Origin: Panacagrimonas sp046594215
GTDB lineage: Bacteria > Pseudomonadota > Gammaproteobacteria > Nevskiales > Nevskiaceae
Length of the DNA stretch: 64,000 nt
Assembly: GCA_046594215.1 (NCBI GenBank)
Contig: JBKJPX010000035.1
Location: 6,377 to 70,376, forward strand
Direction: 5' to 3'
The position numbers were made by a program, and so were the translations under genes. The notes beneath the pieces are model-generated. The model ran no database searches, was not told the origin of the DNA, and saw only the letters and a program-made list of their open reading frames with translations. Below are positions 16,113 through 25,072 of this stretch, one piece after another. How positions within the stretch are numbered: position 1 is the stretch's first letter; every line of letters starts with the position of its first letter.

Positions 16113-16204
16113 AGGCAGTGGTCAGTGCCAGTTGTCAGTGTTCAGTGGCCGGCGTCGGCGGCGGACAGGCGCGGCTGACACTGACCACTGACCACTGCTT
16201 CACT
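16113..16204. repeat. CAGTG-rich imperfect inverted repeat, copy B
   Basis: Left arm 16113-16150 (GGCAGTGGTCAGTGCCAG start) and right arm 16173-16204 (ending in CACTGCTTCACT) are imperfect complements built of CAGTG/GTCAGT units. It fills the gap between the aldolase stop and the SDR start and is related to the element between exbB and exbD. Confidence 0.55.
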
Positions 16205-17217
16205 CAGGCCTTTTCGAAGCTCTTTTCCCACTTTCCGAGTGCAGCCAGGCCATTCATCTTCGCGCGGTGCAGGTGGGCGGCCTTGCCGGCGTCGACGTTC
16301 TTGCCGCTCCAGGCCTTCTGCGCCGCAGCCTGCAGGGCCCGGCCATAGGAGAAAGTCAGCTTCCAGGGCAGGTTGCCGATCCTGTTCATCGCATCGAGGT
16401 GGGCGGTGGCCAGCTCGTCGGCCTGGCCGCCCGAGAGGAAGGCGATGCCCGGCACGGCGCTGGGAACGCAGCGGCGCAGCACGCGGAGGGTGCGCTCCGC
16501 GACTTCGGCCACGCTCGCCTGGGTCGGGCACTTGACGCCCGACACGATCATGTTCGGCTTGAGGATGATCCCCTCGAGCAGCACGTCCTGGAAATAAAGC
16601 TGCTGGAACGTCTCCTTCAGGATCCAGGTCGTGACGTGCTCATTGGTCTCGGCAGTATTGTCGCCGTCCATCAGCACTTCGGGTTCGACGATGGGGACGA
16701 TGCCCGCTTCCTGGCACAGCGCGGCGTAGCGGCCGAGCGCGTGCGCGTTGGACTGAATGGCGTTGTAGCTCGGGGCGCCGTTGCCGATGACGATGACGGC
16801 GCGCCACTTGGCGAAGCGGGCACCGGCCTCGCGATACTTCACGAGTCGTTCGCGCAGGCCGTCGAGGCCCTCGGTGATGGTTTCATCGGGCTTGCCGCCA
16901 GGAAGCGGCTTGGCGCCGGCGTCCACCTTGATGCCCGGGATGACGCCCTTGCTCTGCAGCAGCTTCGGAAACGGCTGGTTGGCGAGGCTGGACTGGAACA
17001 GGGTCTCCTCGTACAGGATCACGCCCGAGGTGTGCTTCTCGAAGTCCGGCGTGGTGAACAGCAGGTCGCGGTAGGCGCGGCGGTTGGGCTCGCTGTTCTC
17101 GACGCCGATGTTGTCGAAGCGCTTCTTGATGGTGCCGGTGGACTCGTCGGCCGCCAGCAGGCCGCGGCCCGGCGCCACCATGGCCTGGGCGGTTTCTTGA
17201 AGGATTTTCTGGTTCAT
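16204..17217 (-). CDS. Class I fructose-bisphosphate aldolase
   Basis: 337 residues. Cleaves fructose 1,6-bisphosphate to dihydroxyacetone phosphate and glyceraldehyde 3-phosphate through a Schiff-base lysine. The sequence follows the eukaryote-type class I family: Gly-Leu-Leu-Ala-Ala-Asp-Glu-Ser near 19-26, Pro-Ile-Val-Glu-Pro-Glu-Val mid-protein, the Schiff-base region Leu-Lys-Pro-Asn-Met near 221, and Phe-Leu-Ser-Gly-Gly-Gln. It is distinct from the DhnA-type FbaB of E. coli. Many gammaproteobacteria of the Xanthomonas group carry this form. Its promoter presumably lies in the 142 bases up to the tRNA-Ser gene. Confidence 0.93.
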   Translation of the reverse strand: MNQKILQETAQAMVAPGRGLLAADESTGTIKKRFDNIGVENSEPNRRAYRDLLFTTPDFEKHTSGVILYEETLFQSSLANQPFPKLLQSKGVIPGIKVDAGAKPLPGGKPDETITEGLDGLRERLVKYREAGARFAKWRAVIVIGNGAPSYNAIQSNAHALGRYAALCQEAGIVPIVEPEVLMDGDNTAETNEHVTTWILKETFQQLYFQDVLLEGIILKPNMIVSGVKCPTQASVAEVAERTLRVLRRCVPSAVPGIAFLSGGQADELATAHLDAMNRIGNLPWKLTFSYGRALQAAAQKAWSGKNVDAGKAAHLHRAKMNGLAALGKWEKSFEKA

Positions 17218-17359
17218 CGCGGGGGACCTCGATCGTTAGGTTTTTTCGGCGGAACGGGAGGAATTCCCCTCCGGGCCCGGACGCCGTGACGTCTGTCGAA
17301 CCCCTCCCACGTACATCGACTGTCATGCCGTGCCCGCCGATCGGAGCCTCAGGCAAGGG

Positions 17360-17447
17360 TGGCGGAGAGGGAGGGATTCGAACCCCCGGAACCTTTCGGT
17401 TCAGCGGTTTTCAAGACCGCCGCAATCGACCACTCTGCCACCTCTCC
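17360..17447 (-). tRNA. tRNA-Ser (anticodon TGA)
   Basis: 88 bases including the encoded CCA. Acceptor arms GGAGAGG (17441-17447 complement) and CCTCTCC pair fully, with discriminator G then CCA. The long class II variable arm (CTGAACCGAAAGGTTCCGG region) is typical of serine tRNAs. The anticodon loop reads CTTGAAA with anticodon TGA at 17411-17413. The T arm has GGTTCGAATCC. It lies 42 bases downstream of tRNA-Thr, probably in the same transcript. Confidence 0.97.
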
Positions 17448-17489
17448 GCGGAAAGACGGTCAGAAAAAAACAAGGTGTTGATTCGAAAC

Positions 17490-17565
17490 TGGTGCCGGGA
17501 ACAGGAATCGAACCTGCGACCTACGCATTACGAATGCGCCGCTCTACCAACTGAGCTATCCCGGC
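17490..17565 (-). tRNA. tRNA-Thr (anticodon CGT)
   Basis: 76 bases including the encoded CCA. Acceptor GCCGGGA pairs with TCCCGGC; D arm TAGCTCAGTTGGTAGAGC; anticodon loop TTCGTAA with anticodon CGT (17530-17532 complement); T arm AGGTTCGATTCCT. First gene of a two-tRNA unit. Confidence 0.97.
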
Positions 17566-17575
17566 AGGGGCGGCG

Positions 17576-17605
17576 ATTATAAAGGGGTGGGCGTGGGCGC
17601 GACCA
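17576..17605 (-). promoter_or_regulatory. Promoter of the tRNA-Thr/tRNA-Ser unit
   Basis: A perfect TATAAT (complement of 17576-17581) lies ten bases upstream of the mature tRNA-Thr end. The -35 region at the proper distance (TGGTCG) is poor. The GC-rich stretch between the -10 and the tRNA resembles a stringent discriminator. Confidence 0.6.
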
Positions 17606-17693
17606 GCCCGGACCTCGCCTGCCGCGCCTATCCCACGATGTCGCCACCTGCGCTCCCTCCGGATCCGGATGGGCACGCAGGATCGGCGCTCGC

Positions 17694-18101
17694 TCACCAG
17701 CAAGCATGGGGCGTGCGCGTGCCGCTCTGGTCGATGACCAGCGCCGGGCAAGGCGTGCCGCGCTGACTATCAACTTCCTGTCCTGCCCCTGCGATTGCCG
17801 CGGCCCGCACGTTGAACAGAGTCTCCGTGCCGGATGTACCGAAGCGGTAGTACCGGGCGATCGCGGAACCCGGGGAAGGGACTGGGAGATCGTCGGTCCG
17901 TGTCGCGTAGGCGACGTGGTTGGCCCGCCAGCGCTCCTGGGCGAGGTACATCTCGAACAGCGCGGCCTGCGCCTCTGCGCGCCGGGATTTCCTCACCATC
18001 CATTGATAGGACGGCAGGGCGATGGCGCCGAGAATGCCGACGACGGCGACGACCACGACCAGTTCAATGAGCGTGAAGGCGGGCGGCATCCGGATGTTCA
18101 T
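17694..18101 (-). CDS. pilE: PilE-like minor type IV pilin
   Basis: 135 residues. Type III prepilin leader (residues 1-8) followed by Phe-Thr-Leu-Ile-Glu-Leu and a hydrophobic N-terminal helix (9-32), then a globular domain with two C-terminal cysteines likely to form the D-region disulfide (C118 and C134). Glu at +5 is present. The residue before the cleavage site is Ala (Pro-Pro-Ala/Phe), not the Gly almost always found at -1, so processing by PilD may be slower or may need checking. The gene is divergent from the fimT-pilW-pilX-pilV operon, which supports a minor pilin role. No pilY1 is near. Confidence 0.85.
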   Translation of the reverse strand: MNIRMPPAFTLIELVVVVAVVGILGAIALPSYQWMVRKSRRAEAQAALFEMYLAQERWRANHVAYATRTDDLPVPSPGSAIARYYRFGTSGTETLFNVRAAAIAGAGQEVDSQRGTPCPALVIDQSGTRTPHACW

Positions 18102-18404
18102 GCGAGGCGACCTGAAGTGCAGCGGGCGTGTCTACGACGCTAGCAGCGCCCGGCCCCGGTACGACACGCGCAGTTGCACGTGCTCGCTCCGCGCATAGCC
18201 GAAGACCGGAACCGGAGCCGACTGTCGGCCGCTCTCCGACGAGCGCGCGCACTTCACGAGTCCCGCATGGGCATTCGCACGTAGCGTGGCGGCCATGGCC
18301 GTCGCACATTACGACGCGCTCCCGCCTTGCACGAGTCGGCCATGCAGCGAAGGAATGACCTCCATCCCCCGTCTCCTCGATCACGCGATCGAGCCCGTCG
18401 GGAC
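18102..18404. other. Divergent regulatory region pilE/fimT
   Basis: About 303 bases between the divergent minor pilin genes. No credible gene is seen; an in-frame upstream ATG (18327 or 18342) could lengthen fimT. Presumably carries both promoters; no confident sigma-70 or sigma-54 site was recognised. Confidence 0.4.
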
Positions 18405-18938
18405 ATGCGCGGCTTCTCCCTCGCAGAACTGCTGGCGACGATGGCGATCGTCGCCATTGCGTTAGGAAGCGCCGTGCCATCGTTCTCGGAACTGGGTGCG
18501 CGCAACCGGCTACGCAATGTGGTCGAGCGCCTGCGCTCCGACATCCAGCTCGCCCGTGCCGAATCCCTGCGTCGCGATCGCGATGTCATCCTGAGTTTTC
18601 GGAGCGGCAACGGCGGTAGCGCCTGGTGCTACGGCCTGAGTCTCACGCCGGGCTGCGACTGCCGCGTGGGGTCCGGACCCGGGGCCTGCGAGCTGGATCC
18701 CGGCGTCAGCACGGCGGTCTCCAGCGGCCAGAGCCTCGGCATCCGTCTGACGTCGCTTCCGTTCGCGGTCGGCGACGGAAACCTGGTCCTGTCCGCAGTA
18801 CGTCCGACCCTCACCGCGGGCTCGGCGCGGTTCGCGTCCGCCCGCAACGAAGCCGAGGTGCGCGTCGCTGCGATGGGCCGCGTGCGCCTGTGCTCGCCGG
18901 CAGGTGAGACGCGTCTGTCGTACATGGACCGGTGCTGA
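18405..18938 (+). CDS. fimT: GspH/FimT family pseudopilin
   Basis: 177 residues from the ATG at 18405, which gives the short leader Met-Arg-Gly before the cleaved Phe-Ser-Leu-Ala-Glu-Leu-Leu; upstream in-frame ATGs would add a longer basic leader. Hydrophobic helix about 4-25 with Glu at +5. The globular part carries the GspH/FimT pattern (Leu-Arg-Ser-Asp-Ile-Gln-Leu-Ala-Arg-Ala-Glu-Ser) and several cysteines. FimT/FimU minor pilins prime pilus assembly, and FimT of related bacteria binds DNA during natural transformation. Followed 4 bases later by the pilW-like gene. Confidence 0.85.
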   Translation: MRGFSLAELLATMAIVAIALGSAVPSFSELGARNRLRNVVERLRSDIQLARAESLRRDRDVILSFRSGNGGSAWCYGLSLTPGCDCRVGSGPGACELDPGVSTAVSSGQSLGIRLTSLPFAVGDGNLVLSAVRPTLTAGSARFASARNEAEVRVAAMGRVRLCSPAGETRLSYMDRC

Positions 18939-18942
18939 GCCT

Positions 18943-19836
18943 GTGCAGGGACTCTCGTCACAGCGCGGCACGAGTCTGATCGAAGAGCTCATTGCGATGT
19001 CGTCAGGGCTCGCCGTCGTTCTCGCCGGACTGTCTTTCCTGCTCGGCTCGCTCGCGGCTCAATCGGCCAACCTGCGCCAGCTACGCATGAACCAGGATCT
19101 GCGCACGGTGCTGGACGCGGTGACCCGCGACTTGACCCGAGCGGGCACATGGACGATGGCGGCTGAAGTCGCCCAGGCCTCCATGAGCAACGACCTGAGC
19201 CTGGAAGGGACGCGTGGGACGATCACCGTAGGGATCGTCGGCCGCGGCGGAACGAGTCCGGTCGACGCCTTCGCATCCGCCCACGCGGCGGCGGCACTGC
19301 GCCAGCAGACGCTGGTGCTGCTGTTGCGCGACGGCGCTGCAACGACCCGTTATGACTTGACCGTGAGCAGCATTCCGGCCGCGAGTCGCATGATCGTGAC
19401 CGCGCCGGTCGGGGTCACGCTACCGACGACGCGCATTCCCGCCGGAGGCTGGACCATCCTCAATCCATTCGACGGCATCCTGGTCGACGCAGCCGGAAGC
19501 TGCGTCCTGCTGAGCTACGACCTCGACGGCGACGGCGTGCAGGGCCCGCGGGAGCATTTCGGCTATCGCAGGGACGGCGCCCGCAATGCCGTGCAATCCA
19601 CCACCACCGCCACTTCTTGCGGAGCCGGCAGCTGGGAGACGCTCACCGATCCGGCGTTGCTGCGGGTCTCCAGCTTCGAGGTCCAGCACCTGCGAACAGC
19701 CCTGCCCGCCTCGACAGGTCTCGCAGTCTCGCTGGATCGGTTCGCGGTGCAGCTCGGTGGCGCCCTGATCGCGGAGCCCGCCACTGCACGGCAGCTCGAG
19801 CAGGTCGTGATGGTTCGCAATCCCACACTCGAGTGA
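18943..19836 (+). CDS. pilW: PilW-like minor type IV pilin
   Basis: 297 residues from a GTG 4 bases after the fimT stop. Prepilin motif Gln-Arg-Gly/Thr-Ser-Leu-Ile-Glu-Glu-Leu with Glu at +5, then a hydrophobic helix. The length and the Asp/Gly-rich loop Asp-Leu-Asp-Gly-Asp-Gly-Val (a possible Ca-binding site) fit the PilW family. An upstream in-frame start inside fimT exists but would bury the prepilin motif. Part of the minor pilin complex that starts pilus assembly. Confidence 0.82.
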   Translation: MQGLSSQRGTSLIEELIAMSSGLAVVLAGLSFLLGSLAAQSANLRQLRMNQDLRTVLDAVTRDLTRAGTWTMAAEVAQASMSNDLSLEGTRGTITVGIVGRGGTSPVDAFASAHAAAALRQQTLVLLLRDGAATTRYDLTVSSIPAASRMIVTAPVGVTLPTTRIPAGGWTILNPFDGILVDAAGSCVLLSYDLDGDGVQGPREHFGYRRDGARNAVQSTTTATSCGAGSWETLTDPALLRVSSFEVQHLRTALPASTGLAVSLDRFAVQLGGALIAEPATARQLEQVVMVRNPTLE

Positions 19837-19840
19837 AGCG

Positions 19841-21217
19841 ATGCATCGCGTGAACGGAATTTCCGGATGCGGGTGGGACAGGCGCTGCCAGCGCGGGGGC
19901 GCCGCGCTGAGCGTGGTGCTCGGCATCATGGCGATCGCCGCGACGCTCGCGGTGGGGCTGTCGCAGATCGGCACAGGTGAAACGAGGCGCACCGCCCATG
20001 AGGTTCGTAATCTCGAAGCCAGGGTCGCCGCGGAAGCGGCACTGGACCGGGCGGCGACCCGGCTTCGTCGCGACCTCGGGCAATTGCGCTCGACCGCGCC
20101 GGGCGGATGGATGGAACACGGCGCCGAGCGTTGGCATCCCTGCGCGGCGGCGCTGGTGGCGCCGCCCTGCGGCGACGGTACGCAGAACCGCTTCGACGAA
20201 CGATGGGTGGCCCGTGCCGACATCACGGGCCTGATCGCGCCGCAGGAGCACGTCGCCGGATCGTTCGGCGCGTACTACGTCGCCCCCGCCTTGCGTGCGG
20301 GTGACCCGATGCCGTCGCGATCGACGATCCACGTCATCGGCGAAGGGCAGTCGTCGGACGGGAGTGCGCATGTCCGCATAGTTCGAACTTACGCCATCCG
20401 GCCGCTCGTGGGCCGCGTCCCGGACGCACCGGTGATCGCGGCTGGCGACATCGCCGCCGAGCGCGGCCTCACGGCCATCGGGAATCCCGACGGGGCCGGC
20501 GCAGGAATTCCACTATCGATCTGGGCAGGCGGCCCTGCGCGCGCGACACCGGGTTATGCGCTGGAGACCTGCGGACCCACCGAATACCTGGCCGCGGCGC
20601 GCGCCGACCTGGGTACCGCCGATACGTCCGAACCTGTTCTCGCGCCCTGCCCGGAATGCAGGTGCCCCGAGCCTCCGGCTCAGACCGGCAGCAGTGCGCC
20701 GTCGAATACCGCCATTCTCGACGAGCGCACGGTGCTCGCCCCGTCCGATGCCGGAACGTCGCGATTCCCGACCGACCTGTTCCAGTACGTGTTCGGCGTG
20801 CCCGGCGTCGAAGCCGCGGCGGTCATGGCGCAAGGCACGGTGCTTTCCGACTGCGCGGGGCTGGGGCCCGAATCCAGCGGACTGCTCTGGATCCGCGGCG
20901 ATTGCGTGATCGCCGCCGACACTGCGGTGGGATCCCCGGCCGCGCCGGTGGCGCTGGTCGTTCAGCACGGCAGTCTTCAACTGAGCGGCGAAGCGGCCCT
21001 GATCGGGATCGTCGTTCTGTTGGACCCGCCGGAAGCGAGCGCATCCCTGAGGGCGGCGGGTACAGCGACGATTTACGGGGCGCTGATCTCGACCGGGCGC
21101 CTGGAAATTGTCGGCGACCGCTTCATCGCGCGTTATGAGCGCCAGGTACTCGAAAATCTCGCGGACACGTCCGGCATCCTGTTGGAGGTGCCGGGAACCT
21201 GGAAAGACTACCGATGA
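19841..21217 (+). CDS. pilX: PilX-like minor pilin / pilus assembly protein
   Basis: 458 residues. The N-terminus (Gln-Arg-Gly-Gly-Ala-Ala-Leu-Ser-Val-Val-Leu) fits the PilX_N type of prepilin-like sequences, which lack the +5 Glu, and is followed by a hydrophobic helix (about 20-43). The large soluble domain has clustered cysteines in a Cys-Pro-Glu-Cys-Arg-Cys-Pro motif near residue 268, possibly metal-binding or disulfide-linked. It is more than twice the length of a typical PilX (about 170-200 residues), so part of the role of the missing PilY1 tip protein might have been absorbed; that is inference. Lies 4 bases after pilW and overlaps pilV by 4 bases. Confidence 0.75.
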   Translation: MHRVNGISGCGWDRRCQRGGAALSVVLGIMAIAATLAVGLSQIGTGETRRTAHEVRNLEARVAAEAALDRAATRLRRDLGQLRSTAPGGWMEHGAERWHPCAAALVAPPCGDGTQNRFDERWVARADITGLIAPQEHVAGSFGAYYVAPALRAGDPMPSRSTIHVIGEGQSSDGSAHVRIVRTYAIRPLVGRVPDAPVIAAGDIAAERGLTAIGNPDGAGAGIPLSIWAGGPARATPGYALETCGPTEYLAAARADLGTADTSEPVLAPCPECRCPEPPAQTGSSAPSNTAILDERTVLAPSDAGTSRFPTDLFQYVFGVPGVEAAAVMAQGTVLSDCAGLGPESSGLLWIRGDCVIAADTAVGSPAAPVALVVQHGSLQLSGEAALIGIVVLLDPPEASASLRAAGTATIYGALISTGRLEIVGDRFIARYERQVLENLADTSGILLEVPGTWKDYR

Positions 21218-21822
21218 GCCCGCGCGTTTTCCGCGCGCCGCCGGATCGCATGCGCGGTGCCGGCCTGATCGACGTCCTGATCGCGATGCTGGTTTTGATG
21301 GGCGGCGTCGCCGGTCTTGCTCGATTGCAGGCGGTAAGTCTTCGAGACAGCAGCGCGTCGCTGGCCCGCGGCAACGCGGCGCGGCTCGCCCAGACCAAAC
21401 TCGACGATCTTCGGAGCTTCACGCAGCTCGAGGCTGGAGAAAAAGGGATTTTCGGCTACGACGAGATTGGCGTGGATGCCGGCGGCGCAGAGAACGGCGA
21501 CGGAACTCTTCGCATATCGAGTGGAGCAGTCGTCGTGGGAAACACGCGCTTCTCGCGGCGCTGGCAAGTCCGCCCGCTCTACGCCTGCACGAACGGCGAG
21601 ATGGCGACGATCCCCTGTTCCGAATCCCCGTCGGGTGCGCGCCCCGATCTCTACGCGCTGTCGATCATCCTTTCCTGGAACAGCGTCGAAGGGACGTCCG
21701 ACATGCTGACGCTCGAGGGCAGCGCGAGAGCAGCCGACCCCCTGCTTCCCACGCGATGGCTGCTGTCGGCCTACGGCGAGGGGCCCCTGGCCGGCGACGT
21801 CTCCGCGCCTGGATCGCCATGA
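21214..21822 (+). CDS. pilV: PilV-like minor type IV pilin
   Basis: 202 residues, with ATGA overlapping the pilX stop. Prepilin site Arg-Met-Arg-Gly/Ala-Gly-Leu-Ile-Asp-Val-Leu-Ile-Ala-Met, followed by a hydrophobic helix. The residue at +5 is Asp, not the near-invariant Glu; Asp keeps the charge that pairs with the neighbour's N-terminus but is rare. The globular domain has two cysteines. Last gene of the operon; the usual pilY1 does not follow, the next gene being mtnA on the other strand. Confidence 0.78.
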   Translation: MSPRVFRAPPDRMRGAGLIDVLIAMLVLMGGVAGLARLQAVSLRDSSASLARGNAARLAQTKLDDLRSFTQLEAGEKGIFGYDEIGVDAGGAENGDGTLRISSGAVVVGNTRFSRRWQVRPLYACTNGEMATIPCSESPSGARPDLYALSIILSWNSVEGTSDMLTLEGSARAADPLLPTRWLLSAYGEGPLAGDVSAPGSP

Positions 21823-21966
21823 CACCGAGCCACGTGCGCAGAACCCCACGGAACGCAACATCGCCTTCTCAGGGGTTGATTGTGCGTCCCGGGCCCCGAG
21901 GGCTCGAGCTCGATCGGACCCGCGTCGCGATGATGTCCTGGAGGGCATCGCGACCGCGCCGCGAGG

Positions 21967-22950
<984 letters not shown>

Positions 22951-23017
22951 GAAAGGGTCTCCGTGCAATGCGGGCTAGAATTCGGGCTGAATTGTAACGA
23001 CCGCGCGTGAATTCCCC

Positions 23018-24355
23018 GTGGCTTCCCCCGACGCTCCCCAGGCGATCGACCTGCTGATCATCCCTTCGGCGCTGGTGCCGGTGGAGCCGGCAGGCACCGT
23101 GCTCACCGACCACGCGATGGCGATCGATGCCGGCCGCATCCTCGCGATCCTGCCCGCGGCCGACGCCCGCGCGCGCTATGCGGCCCGCGAAGTGCGCGAA
23201 CTGCCGCACCACGTCGTCCTGCCGGGCCTCGTGAACCTGCACACGCACGCGGCGATGAGCCTGCTGCGTGGCCTTGCGGACGATCTGTCCCTGATGGACT
23301 GGCTCACCAATCACATCTGGCCAGCCGAAGGCGCACACGTCTCGCGCGCCTTCTGCCTGGACGGCGTGCGCCTGACGGCGGCGGAGTTCATCCGCGGCGG
23401 CGTAACGTGCGCCAACGACATGTACTTCTTCCCCGACGCCTCGGCCGAAGGCTTCTCGGGCGCCGGCCTGCGCGCGGTAGTGAACCTGATCATCATCGAC
23501 TTCCCGAGCGCCTGGGCCTCGGGTCCGGATGAGTACTTCGCCAAGGGCATCGCTGTGCACGACCAGGTGCATGGCGACCCGCTGATCCGCACGATCTTCG
23601 CGCCGCACGCGCCCTACACCGTCAGTGACGATTCGCTGCGCAAGGCACGCGCCTACGCCGACGAACTGGGCATCGGAATCCACATGCACGTGCACGAGAC
23701 CGCGTCCGAGGTCGCCGACGCGGTCGAAAAGACCGGCAAGCGTCCGTGGCAGCGGCTCAAGGATCTCGGAATGCTCGGTCCCGACTTCATCGCCGTGCAC
23801 ATGACGCAGCTCACCGACGCCGAGATCGCGGAGGCCGCGCAGTTCGGCGTGCACGTGGCGCACTGCCCGGAGTCCAACCTCAAGCTCGCCAGCGGCTTCT
23901 GCCCGACGCACAAGCTGCTCGCGGCCGGCGTGAACCTGGGCATCGGCACGGACGGCGCCGCCTCCAACAACGACCTGGACCTGCTCGGCGAGACGCGCAT
24001 TGCGGCGCTGCTGGCCAAGGGCGTGTCGGGCGACGCGCAGGCCTTCCCTGCTGTCAGGGCACTCCACGCCGCGACGCTCGGCGGCGCCAGGGCGCTGGGC
24101 ATGGATGCCGAGATCGGCTCGCTGGTGCCGGGCAAGGCGGCCGACTTCATCGCGGTGGAGATGAACGCGCCGCACCTGCAGCCGGTCTACAACGTGATCT
24201 CGCATCTCATCTACGCCGCCGGTCGCGGCGACATCAGCGACGTCTGGGTCGCCGGACGGCCGCTGATGCGCGAGCGTCGACTGCTGACGATCGACGAGGA
24301 CGCCGTGATCGCTGCCGCGATGCAGTGGCGCAGCCGGATCAGGCCCGCACCATGA
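23018..24355 (+). CDS. mtaD: 5'-methylthioadenosine/S-adenosylhomocysteine deaminase (TRZ/ATZ family)
   Basis: 445 residues, GTG start. Amidohydrolase with Asn-Leu-His-Thr-His-Ala (metal-binding HxH, about 73-78), His-Met-His-Val-His-Glu-Thr and the late Gly-Thr-Asp-Gly-Ala-Ala-Ser-Asn-Asn-Asp-Leu-Asp that contributes the metal-binding Asp. This signature is that of MtaD-type deaminases, which deaminate methylthioadenosine (and S-adenosylhomocysteine) in organisms lacking MTA nucleosidase. Heads the mtaD-ubiG-mupP-yciK cluster, divergent from mtnA. It overlaps ubiG by 4 bases. Confidence 0.9.
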   Translation: MASPDAPQAIDLLIIPSALVPVEPAGTVLTDHAMAIDAGRILAILPAADARARYAAREVRELPHHVVLPGLVNLHTHAAMSLLRGLADDLSLMDWLTNHIWPAEGAHVSRAFCLDGVRLTAAEFIRGGVTCANDMYFFPDASAEGFSGAGLRAVVNLIIIDFPSAWASGPDEYFAKGIAVHDQVHGDPLIRTIFAPHAPYTVSDDSLRKARAYADELGIGIHMHVHETASEVADAVEKTGKRPWQRLKDLGMLGPDFIAVHMTQLTDAEIAEAAQFGVHVAHCPESNLKLASGFCPTHKLLAAGVNLGIGTDGAASNNDLDLLGETRIAALLAKGVSGDAQAFPAVRALHAATLGGARALGMDAEIGSLVPGKAADFIAVEMNAPHLQPVYNVISHLIYAAGRGDISDVWVAGRPLMRERRLLTIDEDAVIAAAMQWRSRIRPAP

Positions 24356-25062
24356 GCACGAGCTCCAACGTCGACAGCAGGGAGATCGGTCACTTCGACC
24401 GGCTCGCAGCCACCTGGTGGGACCTCAAGGGCGAGATGGGCGCGCTGCACACGCTCAACGCGCCGCGCGTGCGCTTTATCGAACAGGCCTGCGGCGGGCT
24501 CAAAGGCAAGCGGGCCATCGACGTCGGCTGCGGCGGCGGCATCCTCACCGAAGCGCTCGCCGCCAAGGGCGCCACGGCGCTGGGCATCGACCTCGCGGAA
24601 GCCGCGCTCGAGGTCGCGCGCCGGCACGCGCTGCAGTCGAAGCTGCAGATCGAATACCGCACCAGCGCTGCCGAGGCGCTCGCGGCCGAGAAGCCGGGCG
24701 CCTTCGATCTCGTGTGCTGCCTGGAGATGCTCGAACACGTGCCCGACCCCGCCAGCGTGGTGCGCGCCTGCGCACAGCTCGTCGGGCCCGGCGGCGACGT
24801 GGTCTTCTCCACGATCAACCGCAATCCGAAGAGCTTTGCGCTCGCGATCGTCGGCGCCGAGTACGTGATGAGCCTGGTGCCACGCGGCACGCACGACTAC
24901 GCCAAGTTCATCCGGCCTTCGGAGCTCACGCAGTGGTGTCGCGAAGCGGGCCTCGACGCCGTGTCGCTGCGCGGCCTGCGCTACAACCCCTTCCTGAAGT
25001 CCGCGAGCCTGTCCGACGACCTCGACGTGAACTACCTGCTGCACTGCCGGCGCTCGGCATGA
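24352..25062 (+). CDS. ubiG: Ubiquinone biosynthesis O-methyltransferase
   Basis: 236 residues, from the ATG overlapping the mtaD stop (ATGA). SAM-dependent methyltransferase with motif I Asp-Val-Gly-Cys-Gly-Gly-Gly (about 54-60) and the UbiG-specific start Phe-Asp-Arg-Leu-Ala-Ala-Thr-Trp-Trp-Asp. It carries out both O-methylations of the ubiquinone ring. The downstream Cys-Leu-Glu-Met-Leu-Glu-His-Val-Pro-Asp is the family post-I motif. Its position between mtaD and mupP matches Pseudomonas. Confidence 0.95.
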   Translation: MSTSSNVDSREIGHFDRLAATWWDLKGEMGALHTLNAPRVRFIEQACGGLKGKRAIDVGCGGGILTEALAAKGATALGIDLAEAALEVARRHALQSKLQIEYRTSAAEALAAEKPGAFDLVCCLEMLEHVPDPASVVRACAQLVGPGGDVVFSTINRNPKSFALAIVGAEYVMSLVPRGTHDYAKFIRPSELTQWCREAGLDAVSLRGLRYNPFLKSASLSDDLDVNYLLHCRRSA

Positions 25063-25072
25063 GAAGGTTTCA

